DNA of 64,000 bases from Glandiceps talaboti (lineage: Eukaryota > Hemichordata > Enteropneusta > Spengelidae). The stretch covers positions 21,051,342 to 21,115,341 of the forward strand of contig NC_135549.1 in the NCBI RefSeq assembly GCF_964340395.1, written 5' to 3'. A program made the translations under genes and the position numbers. The notes beneath the pieces are model-generated. The model ran no database searches and was not told the origin of the DNA. It worked only from the letters and a program-made list of their open reading frames with translations. This document shows positions 1 to 13,189 of this stretch, in pieces; positions within the stretch are counted from its first letter, which is position 1; every line of letters begins with the position of its first letter.

Positions 1-221
1 ATACAGTGGTTGCAAGGCAAGACTCATTATTATCTTGGATGGGATTATAACTGCAAATCACTGGGCGATAAGATAAATTTGTAAATGTGACTAGTGATGC
101 CCTGATGGATGATTGATCCGCATCGTACAAAACTTGCCATACAACAGTGCCAACTTCCAGAGTTGTATGACATCTTCCGAGAGCATGTAAAGTGTCAAAA
201 ATGTGTATTTACTAATTTGCA
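1..221. other. Unassigned non-coding sequence
   Basis: No gene, RNA or repeat recognised apart from the element remnant that follows it. Confidence 0.5.
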
Positions 222-323
222 AAAAAAAAAAAAAAATTACGAAAAAAAAAAAAAACGCGCGTCGTCGCACCATTTTAGAAAGTTTACCCTGACCAGAACC
301 AGATTTTTTTTTTTTTTTGGCCT
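222..323 (+). repeat. Truncated copy of the AGGC..GCCT inverted-repeat element (family A)
   Basis: The end ccctgaccagaacca, a T run and ggcct at 284-323 match the right terminus of the full copy at 12813-13189. The internal A runs and the ttttagaaagtttaccctgacc segment match its right portion. The left half is missing or too diverged to see. Confidence 0.6.
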
Positions 324-444
324 AACCTATAAACATGAATTTTGTATAAGTATAGCTCCCTCTAGTGACAGCTTTTGTGTTTGCTACAACACTGCATGAA
401 TGTTATAATCACATAATCACAATGTGATAATACACATCACATAT

Positions 445-787
445 ACTTTTAAGTGAATGAGGATTGGGTCTTTATTTTGGATTTATCATTTAGAATTAAA
501 CAATTTTATGATAGCTTCAAACTTGAAAAACATATGCCAAGTCCTTTTTTGTAACTCAATAAATTGCAAAAAATTAATAAATGTGTAAAATGTTTGTTAT
601 TGTATGTACAATAACAAACTTTTTACACATTGTTTTAAAGCATTTTGCAATGCATTTAGTTATAAAAGCAGACTTGATCAATGTTTTTTCACATTGATTT
701 TTCAAGAAGGAATTCTAAGCCACTATAAAAGCATTTTATATATTAAAAATCCCAAATAATTACCCAAATCCTCACCCACTTTAAAGT
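445..787 (+). repeat. Family B element copy 1 (ACTTTAAAGTGG ends, internal hairpin)
   Basis: The left end (aagtgaatgaggattgggtc at 451) and right end (aaatcctcacccactttaaa, reverse strand) form terminal inverted repeats of about 35 bp. The centre has a near-perfect palindrome at 578-632 (aatgtgtaaaatgtttgtta and its complement). A second copy at 39044-39428 has the same architecture. The size and lack of coding fit a MITE or foldback element. Confidence 0.7.
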
Positions 788-1783
788 CACGGTACAACCA
801 GTGAGCTGTTAGTTTGTCTGTCTCTTTTCTCTTTAATTCTTATTACTACTTGTACTAATAAAACTGTACATACAAAATGTACACTACCATTTACAACCAT
901 TGTATTCTGTATCAAAATTCTACATATGTACAACCCACGGGCCAGTAAATACATTTTTATTTACTGTTCATATTAAAAGCAGGGAAAAGAACGACATTTT
1001 GAAAATGAATATTATTTCAACGATCGTGGAGATGTTCAAAATGTGAATATAATGTGTATTGCTTTGGTCATGAAACTGATTAAAACTAGTATTTTTAGGG
1101 GAGTATTTCCAGTGCAAACCAACAGAGAGAGGGATCTGAAAAGTTCTATGGTTTTGAATGAAACTGATACAGGTCTATCATGATAGACAGTGGATGGTGA
1201 ATATACATCCTCAGCACTTTCACCCCTAATTTCGGTCAGCAGATTTATAAAGACTGTCCTGTAAAGATCTTTAGAAATCCAACAAATGGTTTTGTTTTTA
1301 CAAGTAATTGTGTAAACACCTGCCCACCTTTATTCCTGTAATGTTGAATGTTGAAAAATCAATATCTGTCATCACCCCCACTTTGTGCATACAGCGACCA
1401 CACAACTATCCCACACTGATCAACATGTGGTTGTATGGCACCCTCTATTGACAGGAGTCACACAAGAAAGAAAGCAGAAGCCCCAGCATCCAACTACGCC
1501 AGGCAGTTCATACATCAAGAGACTTTTTTTAGGATATAGATTGTACAGTTATATTATTATGTGTGAATTGTTTAATTGAGATGAAGAACTAGCAGTGTTG
1601 TTTGTGTTTAGTGAAAATGAAATTATGTCAGTATTATTGTTCAGACAATTCAAGACAATTTTATGATCCATTGATAACTGAGAAACGTAAGGAACATAAA
1701 ATGAATAGATAGAGGAACATAAAATGAACATATAGACATACCTGTATTCGATATAAAGTTGGTTACTGACAAGGTAGGTAGGT
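788..1783. other. Unassigned non-coding sequence
   Basis: AT-rich, no conserved ORF, RNA gene or repeat recognised. The small ORF at 1385-1579 has no family features. Confidence 0.5.
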
Positions 1784-1812
1784 ATGTGTGTGTGTGTGTG
1801 TGTGTGTGTGTT
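1784..1812. repeat. (GT)n microsatellite
   Basis: Pure GT dinucleotides for about 28 bp. Confidence 0.95.
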
Positions 1813-1888
1813 TATAAGTGTTTATAAGGAGAAAGTTAAGGAGGGACATGAAGGGGAGATAAATTGGGAGATAGGAGGTTAAGGAGGA

Positions 1889-2679
<791 letters not shown>

Positions 2680-2907
2680 CACGATCTCTCACAATCTGAT
2701 TAAAATCTGATGTAGTTAAACTTAAAGCGGCTAGGTGTCTTTATTTACCTCTATTTCCATCGTTTTGTGTAGTTTGTTTTGTTCCGGGTGACCGTTGCAT
2801 TCCCACGGCAATCACCCGGAACAAAACAAACGACACAAAACGATGGAAATCGAGGTATCTAGCCGCTTTCACCACATCAGATTTTAATCAGATTGCGAGA
2901 GATCGTG
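2680..2907. repeat. 228-bp imperfect palindrome
   Basis: The left arm from cacgatctctcacaatctg (2680) to ttttgttccgggtga is answered by tcacccggaacaaaac to gattgcgagagatcgtg (2907). The arms are about 105 bp with a few mismatches and small indels; the centre is ccgt...acgg around a short loop near 2800. No coding is seen. It could be a foldback or MITE-type element, or a local inverted duplication. Confidence 0.85.
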
Positions 2908-5640
2908 CTGCTATTTGATAATATTAGCCGGTTTTAATAAAATTGACAAACCACAACAGATCCAAACAAAATTAAACGGCATCACATCAGTGAGATCTAG
3001 AGTACTTACGTCAGCACTCGTATATTACACTAGTGATTAGAGGCAGTGACAGGTTTTGATACGGTTCGCAAAGAATTAAATCGGCCTGTCACGATTCACG
3101 GCAAATGCAAGAAAACAACAATCCGTGAAAGCTGTAGGCATTGTCAATCACACTCTGTAACAGAATCTACCATGAATCACATATTGCTAATTAGGAAATG
3201 GGTGAAATATCGCCGATCGTAAATTGGTGGTTTACGGTAGAGTCGTTAGTGTTCGTCATATTGTTCGCATAAGTTAGCGTATTATTAGTCTGGGTGCCAA
3301 CGTAATTTCTAACTAAACCACGGAGCTGAGGTGTAAATCGTAACGATACCCGTATAGGAACTAGACTAGCGTATGTAAAGCGTGTGTACAGTAGGTGGTA
3401 TGGTATGAATGAAGTTCGTTTGTTAGGCAAAATGCAAACCCCAGGATACTAACCCAATTTATTTGGAAGGGAAGCAACACAGTCTATACTATAAGTCAGT
3501 ATAAATATAGTCCTGTCATCGTCTATAAGGATCTGAACAAGACAAATTCCGTGTTTGACCATGGACACATTTAATATCACTAAAACATCCTTTGTTTGAC
3601 GAAACTCGGCAAAACACACGTACGCGCGCCTGGTCGTCATATTTTCGATTTCGTGGAGTTCGCTGCTGTCGATTTGGCCTACTTTTATGAATAAACATAA
3701 ATTTCCTATTTAATGTTAACATCTGTAACTTCAAAAATGTCACAGATTGAGTCCCCCCCCCCCCCCGGTCAAATACTCTACTACTACTAGTAAGAACAAT
3801 GCGAAGTACAGATCAAAGTCGCACGCATATCGCAGACGATGTCAAAAATGACACACATGTGACGGATGTCGATTCTGAGTTTATTGACGAATTATTTCGT
3901 TGCCGGGCAATGCAAGGATCCAGCGATTTCAGGAATTATACGTGATTGAAAACACTGCAATAAAATAAAAGAAACGAAATAAAGTCAATTTTATAATGAC
4001 TTACCTGTAGCAAACCATTTAGGCCTAACCTAGTTTACGCCAACGTATTCTCGTCGTCGCATGTATTTCCCACACGGTACTGACTACATCATGTCAAGTC
4101 ACGAACGATCCGCGCTTCGATGTCATTTCGAACTGCGTTCGTCTATCTATGTGGCGGCACATCCAAACTTCAAAGTATACGGGCGGGCGTGTTCAACGAG
4201 ATAGCAACTTTTCAGCAAACTTACTGATAAACATCGCACGTAAGCCATAATCATACAGCCGCGCAAAACAGCAAGACTTCGCCAGGTGAGATGTTCATTC
4301 AACATGGAATCGACGTCTCCGTGCTATATCCGTGCCGAATATCAAAATTTTGAAAGATTTTTTTTCTTCTCGGCATGGGCACCGCTCACCGCAATCATTT
4401 TCCATTTCTTCTTTTCCGAAGAGTTTCCAATATCCATTCTTTCTTGTAACGTTGCCGGCGTTTTAACTCGTAATATTTCTGGCTTACAGTACACTTTTTC
4501 TTCTGTAGAACTAGTAGCATTGGGGCCTCTTCAGTCAGTCAGATACGAATCTTTTATGCTGTGTGCATATATTAGAGGCAAAAGAATCATAGAATAGAAA
4601 CCAGGAAACGTCGTGACGCACGAAACGTCCATCATGGTCTGGGAGTACTTCAGACATGTAGTTTCCCATGGACTTATTAACGTTGATTTGTGTAACGTAT
4701 CGACGTCACTCAGCACTCAGTAAGTGTTGCCATGGCAATCCTTGCCAATGCGCAGCATCTGAAATCCGTTCCGTTGCGTTGTGACGATGACGTGCATTGA
4801 ATGAACATAGTAAATGCTGACTGCGTTGTATCCCATGACCGTGTTTAGTCGTCTGCCACTACTTCGGTACTCAGTGACGGACACGAAGCCGATGGAAGTT
4901 TCATTTATGCTAGCTAACTAAATCGTCTCTGCTAGCCTGTTGTATCTCTCTCTCGCCACCTTCTGCTCTGTCCCCTTCTTTTTTCCCAACGGTCAAGCTA
5001 GCTATCACGAGTTTCTCTCTCTTTGTTCGCCGCTGGCTCTACTTCGGGAAAATACGGAAGTGCGTCTGTAATTGAAGGCTTCGATACTGACTTGCGGGCT
5101 AAACTTCACCAATATCAGCTGTATCTGACATTGGTATCCTTGAGTCTGACAGCTGAACAGATTCAGTATTTGCGTAACATTTGGATGGAAATTTCTTCAC
5201 ATTGAGCGGAAAACACTGACTTATAGTGCTGTGTGATAGGTGAGATAACAGCTCTCGGTACATTTCTTTCACGATTTTAAATTTCATTGTTAGTCCCGTT
5301 TTGTTAATATTATAAATGAATATTTTACACCAGATTAATTGAGATATAGGTACGCTTGTGTATACTTTGATTTCTTTTGTTCATAATAGAAAGGTAATTC
5401 ATTTCGTCTTTGTTAGAACTTGACTAGTGAATTCATTGTCATTTCGCCCGGCGTCGCGTATGCATTTTTTTTTGTTATTGATTTGTGACAAAAAGTTGGA
5501 GTACACAATTTTATTTATCACGACATTTCGATCATGACAACCAAACCGTGATTTCCCGTGCCCGGAGGTTCGTGCATTCATTGATTAGTTGAACCGAAAC
5601 ATGTGAAATAAATAGACATGAATTTGAAGACGTCACTCGC
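2908..5640. promoter_or_regulatory. CpG-richer block, possible promoter region
   Basis: Unlike nearly all the rest of the window, this stretch has frequent CG dinucleotides (for example 3600-3680, 4030-4290, 4680-4870, 5430-5660) and GC-box-like gggcgggcg near 4180. No conserved coding exon was recognised. The ORFs inside it on both strands are short and lack protein-family features. It is the best candidate for the TBC1D30 promoter or for a divergent neighbouring promoter. Confidence 0.35.
4240..4285 (+). other. Candidate 5' (non-coding) exon end with splice donor
   Basis: The sequence cgccag|gtgagatg at 4281-4293 is a strong donor match inside the CpG-richer block. Joined to the acceptor at 14476 it gives the frame K-T-S-P-G-I-D-T-R-M. 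The Gly at the junction is also found in one vertebrate isoform as I recall it. The upstream frame meets a TAA without an ATG, so in this model translation would begin at the Met at 14490. This is inference from a splice motif and position only. Confidence 0.22.
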
Positions 5641-6185
5641 ATGACGTCACGATGTTGGCCTTTCCGTGTTGACCTTCATTCGCTCGATATTTTTTTAATT
5701 CACGGTGAAGGTTTAATTTTGCGAACTCTTCACGAGTCTCTATATTCGCCCACGATCCTAGTTATATATTTACACAGTTGGGTGTTCATGAGAATCGTAC
5801 TACATCGAGTTTTGACTTTAAATTTTCATCAGGCAATGACATATTCGCACCAAATCTTGAAAGAGGAGAATCACCTATCTTCGCACCTCATTCCGCCAAC
5901 GCATTCCTTTTAATGACATTCTGTATGTGAATGCAAAACCTTTCAAAGGACTGTGTCTTTATACATAACTGACTTATGAATAACATCCTTTTTATCTGAT
6001 AAATAGTAGCTCATGATTTTGAGAAAGACAAATTACACTGAAGTGTTGGTGTGTGTAAATTCAATTAATATCAACGGTTTGACTTGTGGCCATCCAGAAA
6101 TAAGTCATGAAAACATTGAATATAAATGAAAATGTTGTAAAAAGAATAACTAACTAAATAAAAATAAAGAAATAGCTATATCATG

Positions 6186-6186
<1 letters not shown>
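5641..6186. other. Unassigned non-coding sequence
   Basis: The ORF at 5641-5913 has no recognisable motif; nothing else was supported. Confidence 0.5.
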
Positions 6187-6244
<58 letters not shown>

Positions 6245-6309
6245 GGAGAGAGATTCATGTAGGTAGATAGATAGATAGATGGATGGATGGATGGATGGAT
6301 GGATGGATG

Positions 6310-6365
<56 letters not shown>

Positions 6366-6441
6366 GATAGATAGATAGATAGAGGTAGATAGCTAGACAG
6401 ACAGACAGACAGATGGATGGATGGATGGATGGATGGATGGA
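6187..6441. repeat. Compound tetranucleotide array (GATA/GATG/GACA)n
   Basis: Alternating blocks of GATA, GATG, a short interruption (ggagagagattcatgtaggt), then GATA, GACA and GATG. The reverse strand gives spurious [16 protein letters not shown] ORFs. Confidence 0.97.
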
Positions 6442-6626
6442 CAAAAAGCCATAAACTAGTATTTCCAATAATTTTTTTAAAATAAAGGCTCCAGTGGGTT
6501 TGTTTCTATGGATATACAGTAATACTGAAGAATGTTACTTTGAAAACTGAAAACAAAAGACAACTATAATTGGTGTACTGTGTAGTTTTTCTGTAAAATA
6601 TATGCAAATATAATAATAAATAAATA

Positions 6627-6672
6627 ACTCCAAAATAAATACCCACTCCTCATCCATATAGCCACTTTAAAT
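6627..6672 (-). repeat. Family B terminal repeat, solitary end
   Basis: The sequence aaataaatacccactcctca followed by tccatatagccactttaaa matches the right terminus of the family B copies. A convincing partner end was not found nearby, so this is probably a truncated copy. Confidence 0.5.
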
Positions 6673-7189
6673 CTGGTAAATTCCTAAGTAAATTAACTAT
6701 TTCAATATGACATTGATTTGTGTACCTTCCAAAGCGTAATATTATTTAATATTTGTTTTTATTTTTGTAAAATCTAAATATATCTTCAGTTAAACTCGAG
6801 TATAATTGTTTTTGTTAAACTTGTGAAAGGATTAAAGAAAAGAGGAAGGACAAAATGTTTTCATTATGCTGTTGTTTTCAAAAAAGGAAGGTTAGAAAGT
6901 CAACGTGTTTTCTTTTTAAAACAACACAACAAACGTGTTGGTAGCTACAGAACTGATCTCCTGGGACATCGAGGTAGGTCATAGTAGAATGTCAATTTGG
7001 GAACATAATGGTGTTTTTTGTCTGGGGGTTTTGTCTACAAGAACTTACTTTTGAGAATAGCCGTTGATATCACTACCACGTATTCATATTCATATTTGAT
7101 AGGAAAGATCTGACTGATACAACGTGCCGTCGTCTTTGTGTGATCATTCTGTTGCGTTATCTTGTATTCATTGTATTGTCTTCAGTTTA
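6673..7189. other. Unassigned non-coding sequence
   Basis: AT-rich with nothing recognised. Confidence 0.5.
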
Positions 7190-7345
7190 TTAAAGGGGTA
7201 CAACCTGAATTATGTGTTTTGGGGCACAGTCTTTCCTACGTATTTAAAAGGTACCTGCTGCATTCTACTTACTCAGGCATACTTGGTCACCACTTGCAAA
7301 TTGACTGAACTCAACCTGATATAAAGATATAACTCATAAAGGATC
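7190..7345 (+). repeat. Family C element, partial copy
   Basis: ttaaaggggtacaacctgaa and, further on, caccacttgcaaattgactg match the element at 46389-46793 in the same order and orientation. The right end is not clear. Confidence 0.5.
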
Positions 7346-7979
7346 CAATCACATAATATTCATGCATATGAAAAAATATTGCGGAAATTTCAAATATGTA
7401 GTCAACTGTTCTAATAATGCTTTGAGCGACCTGTAATGTGATGTGATAGAAGACATGCTTTGACATTAACATTATACATACACAAGAATAGTTTAGGACA
7501 ATTATAATGTCATAGAAGGCATGCATTCACATAAACATTATGCCGGAATAGTGTAATCAAGGTTTTTTTGTAAGTATTTTCACTTGAATAAATATTGTTT
7601 ACAAACCTGAAGCGTTTTCCACTTTAAGACAAATCCTAGACTGTGTTAAAAGTGTTGTTCAGCCCTATCAGACTTCTAAACCACTTGAGCGATAGCTGAT
7701 AGCAAGACACAAATGCTATATCTTACATACTATTACTAGGTATTAAAGTCATTGCAAAGTGGATGCAAACAATGTACAAAACATAATGTTGGCTTTCAAC
7801 CTCATTTTCATTGTAAGGGTGAAACAAGTTGAAGATAATGCAGTCCCTAAAGTTATATTTTGAATACAGTGTCTTTAAAATAATAGATGTACGATTAAAC
7901 TATGAGCATACTACTGTTCGGTACTACTACTAGTACTATGAATAATAATCTTTTATTTATACTGGATAGTTCTTTTAGC
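7346..7979. other. Unassigned non-coding sequence
   Basis: Nothing recognised. Confidence 0.5.
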
Positions 7980-8230
7980 ATATATGTATAAGTGCTTATA
8001 TAAGTCCACAGTGACGACTATCCCTCATGGGTTCAGTGTTAGTGCAGGATGAAATCGGAGTGTCCACTCCAGGGAAAACCTGTGTTTTCCAATAGAATGA
8101 AACTGAATGACATTCTTCCTACTTTAATATAGGGTGGCAAATTTAATCAAACTCAGATGAGGGTTGAAACCCTGACTGTAGTCACGGTGGTAAGAGGCAA
8201 TATGCTTACCACTCGGCCACCGACAACCCC
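7980..8230 (-). repeat. tRNA-derived SINE, reverse orientation
   Basis: On the minus strand the element starts with a tRNA-like head: an A-box-like tggccgagtggta (8207-8219) and a B-box-like ggtttcaaccc (8161-8171), about 36 bp apart. The A-box region resembles tRNA-Ser or tRNA-Leu. The body ends near gacttatataagcacttat, similar in style to the tail of the SINE at 18603-18975. Order and spacing of the pol III boxes support the call. Confidence 0.65.
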
Positions 8231-10519
8231 CTCAGAGTAGCTATTTCCATAGTAATTAACCCACCTTCATAGAGTTTATGTATAACATTGCCAAGGGTAT
8301 GGGTGGTTCTTATTCCCAACAGCCATGCGAATGAAATCTGTTCACAGTCTCATTGTTAAAGATAGGAAGAACCATAGCGGAGGGGAGACGACGTGTGGAA
8401 ACCCTGTAGCATATATTACCAGAGCTAAGTTTTACTGTGTTTTCTCACTGTACATGTAGTGTGTGGCTGGTCATTCTACATGTCCATGTACATTGAAGTC
8501 TATCAACTGCTGAGTAGATGTACCCCTTTAAAGTCATAACAGCTAAAAATCCTGGCAAATTAATAATTCAATTTTTGTTCAAAATGTTGATCCACTTATA
8601 CTGTTGGACCTTGCACTCAGATCTCATTCATAAAACAGATATTATTTTTTTGGAAAAAAATATATTAAACGTTTTGAAATCTGATTTTGACAATGGACCT
8701 AGTTAATGAACACATTCAGTGCACTTATGTTGCTATTGGCAACACCATCACCTTATAAATGTATTAAACATAATTTCGGTTATCTGTGATTTTTTTATCA
8801 ACATAATTACCAAGAGAAAGTTTGCTGTAACAGCTGCCATGCACGATGCTCAACATTCCTCACTAGAAGTAGTATAACTCAGTAAAGTATTGATAATTGA
8901 TTTTTGTCCATGGGGAGTAAACATGTTTCCTGCCATTTCTAGTATGTCGTCAGTAGCACAAACATAAGACTAAAGTCAGTTTTTGTCAGGTATTATTCAC
9001 TCTGTCTGTTTCATTTCACACAAAGAAATAAAAGAATGTCGCTTCATACACGTCACTTTGAATGGTGAAATTCTTGAATCCATTCATGGATGCTAATATT
9101 TCAATGTGATTTTTTTTTCGTTTTTTTGTGAAGACAATAGAATCACATGCATAACTGTTATTGTTATGCATGGGTGAAAGGCTATTGTTATGTAAATGAG
9201 TATAACATGGAAGTGTCAATACAAAGGCAGGCAGTCTGAACAATAGAAACTGTCTGACTGATAACCATTGTGGATGTATCTCGGTTCCCGGTTTGTGCTC
9301 AAAATAATCCTTTTTTTTCATCTATTTTGTGATTTCGAACCATCAACATTTTCCTGTGTATGAATTTGCTGGTACAGCTACAAGCAGCTTATTGAATGTT
9401 TTATTTTCTGAATCTTTATTGCAGGGGAGGTTAGTGTCCTCACGTTTTCCGTTCTGTTAGTGTTAATCCACTTTGTATTGTTTTGTTCAGAATTTTAACT
9501 TCAGAGGCCATGAAATTCAATTGCATAGGAGAAATTTTGTCTTACATGTGAAATCAATGTTTACCTGAGTGTATGTTATTTTAATATATCCAAGTTTATT
9601 ATTTGAGACCAGTTCTGTAAGTGAGTGAAATATTCAATTGTAATATATGAAGAAAAAAAATAACTGCAAATGAATTGTTCATAGATGCCAATGAAACGCT
9701 CAGTGTAATTAATTATTAACTCTTTTGGAGAAAATGTGAAGAAAAAAAAATCACTGCGTAATGTATTTATGTTGGTGTGTGTGGTAGGAGATAGTTTTCC
9801 TGTATATTTGCACCAACTTCTTTCAAATCAGTCGTGAATATGCACCAACTTCATTCAAATCAGTTGTGCCAATTTGTAAGTTGATTCCCCTTCTACCCAC
9901 CATGATTTCACAAAGGACCGCTGTCAATACATAAACTTGTGTTAAATCAACCTCTGCCTGTGATATTTCACAGCATTATGCATGTATGACTTCCTCGCTA
10001 GCATAGCAATGAGAGTTTTATTGCCACGAGTCCAAACTTTTATGTGAATATTTTAATATAAACCCTATATATAGTGTACCTGTGGGAGTTGGTAAATGTG
10101 TATTTTTAGCGAAGTCCGTTTGTCAATGATGAAAACAGATTCCTTGATTTGCCTGGAAGGTCACGTCTCGAGGAAGTTTGATAATGTCAGATACACCATG
10201 TTTGTGTTTCTGAGAGCTGACAGCACATTAAAATCCATATTCTATAGTTGATTTTATTCACAAGTATTTGACAGATCAATGAAGGAAACCCTGGCTGTCG
10301 GTAAAACGTGTGTCGGCGACAGTAACTATGTCCTAGTTGTCAATTCTTGACAAATCTAGTATGTCCCAAATATTTTGAGACTGATGAAAGACAAATGTAG
10401 TTAATGATATGATAACATGTATGTACCATGTGTGATAGTAATGTTTATATACAGTGTAGTTTCAATTTTCTGATAGTGTAGATTTTGGTTGGTTGGACGT
10501 AATAGTCAAGAACTGATGA
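8231..10519. other. Unassigned non-coding sequence
   Basis: No conserved ORF. Only a short direct repeat (gcaccaacttc.ttcaaatcag, twice at 9810-9865) was noted. Confidence 0.5.
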
Positions 10520-11605
10520 CAAATATTTTGAACTGATGATGTAGAACTCAAGAATTGATGATGTAGATACATATTTCAGTGATGTAGAACTCAAGAACTG
10601 ATGATGTAGACACATATTTGAGTGATCTTTTTCGTAGAACTGAATGGCGACTGATGATACATGTATAGATAGCAGTTTTGATATCAAACCCATTAGAGAT
10701 GATGATGTAGACAAGGGTTGCAGTGATTTAGAAGTCAAGAACTGATGATGATATGTAGGCACAGGTTTGAATGATGTAGAATGCAAGAACTGATGATGTA
10801 GACACAGGTTTGAGTTATGTACAACCCATGAACTGATGATGTAGACACAGGTTTGAGTGATGTACAACCCATGAACTGATGATGTAGACACAGGTTTGAG
10901 TGACGTACATGTACAACCCATGAACTGATGATGTAGACACAGGTTTGAGTGATGTACATGTACAACCCATGAACTGATGATGTAGATACAGGTTTGAGTG
11001 ATGTACAACCAATGAACTGATGATGTAGACACATGTTTGAGTGATGTACATGTATAACCCCTGAACTGGTGATGTAGACACAGGTTTGAGTGATGTACAT
11101 GTACAACCCATGAACTGATGATGTAGGCACAGGTTTAAGTTATGTACAACCCATGAACTGATGATGTAGACACAGGTTTGAGTTATGTACAACCCATGAA
11201 CTGATGATGTAGACACAGGTTTGAGTGATGTACAACCCATGAACTGATGATGTAGACACAGGTTTGAGTGACGTACATGTACAACCCATGAACTGATGAT
11301 GTAGACACAGGTTTGAGTGATGTACATGTACAACCCATGAACTGATGATGTAGATACAGGTTTGAGTGATGTACAACCAATGAACTGATGATGTAGACAC
11401 ATGTTTGAGTGATGTACATGTATAACCCCTGAACTGGTGATGTAGACACAGGTTTGAGTGATGTACATGTACAACCCATGAACTGATGATGTAGGCACAG
11501 GTTTAAGTTATGTACAACCCATGAACTGATGATGTAGACACAGGTTTAAGTTATGTACAACTTATGAACTGATGATGTAGACACAGGTTGTTCAGAATGA
11601 TGTAC
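10520..11605. repeat. Minisatellite of about 46-bp units with a 368-bp higher-order repeat
   Basis: Units read approximately gaactgatgatgtagacaca, ggtttgagtgatgtacaacc, cat, with or without an extra gtacatgt. At least 20 units are visible, cleanest at 10784-11580 and degenerate on the 10520 side. Variant markers recur exactly 368 bp apart: gatacagg at 10986 and 11354, gtaggcacagg at 11126 and 11494, and the cctgaactggtgatg variant. A block of eight units has therefore been duplicated. The reverse strand lacks stops and yields artefactual ORFs of up to 227 codons. Confidence 0.95.
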
Positions 11606-12812
11606 ATGTACAACAACTAGGTTGTGAATTCAATATTTCTATCCAAATATTGGTCTTACCATTCTATCAAAGAACTGATTCTTGTAATATCCAAACATGT
11701 GTATGCTGTCAGAATAATAATTAGCATAATTTATATTCTTCAATAGAAAATTTTGAAACCAAATTTTAAAAAAGTTGTAAATAATGATGTGGTTTAAAAG
11801 ACAATATTAAAACATAATTGTGTACCTTGAAAACTATATGTTACATTTTTTTGTTTGGTAGTAACATCCAATATAAATATACTGAAAAAAATGTGTCACT
11901 TGTAGTGAGGAAGGAATGTTGAACAGTGTCGTTACTTTCACATATTTTGAATGGACGTCAGTCAGGTAGTTATCGGGTTCAGATTAAAGCACTCACTATC
12001 AACTCTCAATTATTCTAGAATCGTATCGATTTCAACGAGTTTTCCACCATTAAAGAATCTAAGTATTTGTACATGAGTTACACTTCCATTATGTAAACTT
12101 ATGGATTGTTGGAGGTAGTAATACAAACTCAATATTCATATCAATAGAGCATGCACAAGAATCTATATGAAGCGTTTTTACATGGTGTTGACGTCATGGA
12201 CCCTCAAGACAGTATTAAATCTGATGTATGCACATGTAATGAAAAGTACATTAGACAGAATTTGTTCCCCCAAAACCTTTTTATCAGAAGGAGATTCAAA
12301 TTTATTGTGTGGAGAGGCTCGATTTGAATAGTTAGTTTCCATAGCAACATATCGGTAGGAGTCTAGTTTTAGACATTTTCTTTTTAGATTTTTCACTCGT
12401 CTACATTGTATATCATGATCTCTACCAACTTCCGTAGACGAGAAGTATTTGTTTTTTAATTTGAAATCTTTGTCTGTGACATGTAATTATTTTAAGCTAT
12501 GGTCACTGTCTAGTGCCTACGCTTTACGTGTACATACATGTATTTGAATGTGTTCTGTTAATATATAAGACATTTTGTCTGCTGAAAACATGCTGTGATG
12601 GAAGGTGTTGTTCCATCTTGAACCCTGTTCTAATCTTTTGACATTTACTAGAGGGTTGAAATCATAATAATATTGACAGTGCAGGGATTGGTGATTTTTA
12701 TGATGAAATGCCAGCATACTAGTACATTTGTATCAGATTATGGATGGATAGCATTCAAAAGAAGACATTCATGTTTAGTTGGTTTCACCTCAGTTTTCCC
12801 CAGCCAACTATA
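11606..12812. other. Unassigned non-coding sequence
   Basis: Nothing recognised. Confidence 0.5.
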
Positions 12813-13189
12813 AGGCCAAAAAAAAGAGAGAATTGTTTGTGGTCAGCGTGCACATCACTTAAATACCCTTGCATCAGTCTTTTTTTTTTCGTGTTTGTAC
12901 AGCCTATGCAGTTTGCAGATGAGGGGAGGAAACAGAAAAATAACCTTCCTTACTTCAGTAAAGAAAACTACATTGTACATGTACATGATCATGAACAAGC
13001 AAATAACATCTGTCCCACATACACACTTGCTCTAAAGTACTAAATAAAAAGAACAGTAACTGTCATAAATAGTAGATTTAGTGACAGGTTTGTTGATAAT
13101 AAAAAAAATAAAATAAAAAAAAAGATTGTGTCGATGCAACACTTTAGACAAAATGTCCTGACCAGAAACACTTCTCTTTTTTTTGGCCT
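12813..13189 (+). repeat. Family A element, full copy, terminal inverted repeats
   Basis: Left end aggccaaaaaaaagagagaa then ttgtttgtggtcag; right end ctgaccagaaacacttctc, T run, ggcct. The inverted ends are about 30 bp. An inverted copy lies at 53502-53842 and shares internal sequence such as cacttaaataccc, ttgcagatgaggggaggaaa-like sequence and the tagatttagtgacaggtttg block. It is non-coding and about 377 bp, which fits a MITE. Confidence 0.78.

Noticed and set aside
3516-3743. 75-codon minus ORF in the CpG-richer block
   Set aside because: No motif, no splice structure and an average composition; length is within chance for this DNA.
4286-4597. 103-codon plus ORF in the CpG-richer block
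   Set aside because: No recognisable domain, and its start falls directly on a strong splice donor-like sequence.
10815-11498. 227-codon minus-strand ORF (and neighbours of 86-195 codons) in the minisatellite
   Set aside because: The 46-bp unit lacks stops in these frames, so long ORFs arise automatically. Several frames are open at once and there is no family similarity or flanking gene structure.
10784-11600. Superficial resemblance of the array to a CRISPR
   Set aside because: The whole unit, not just a repeat, is conserved. There are no unique spacers, and the DNA is animal nuclear.
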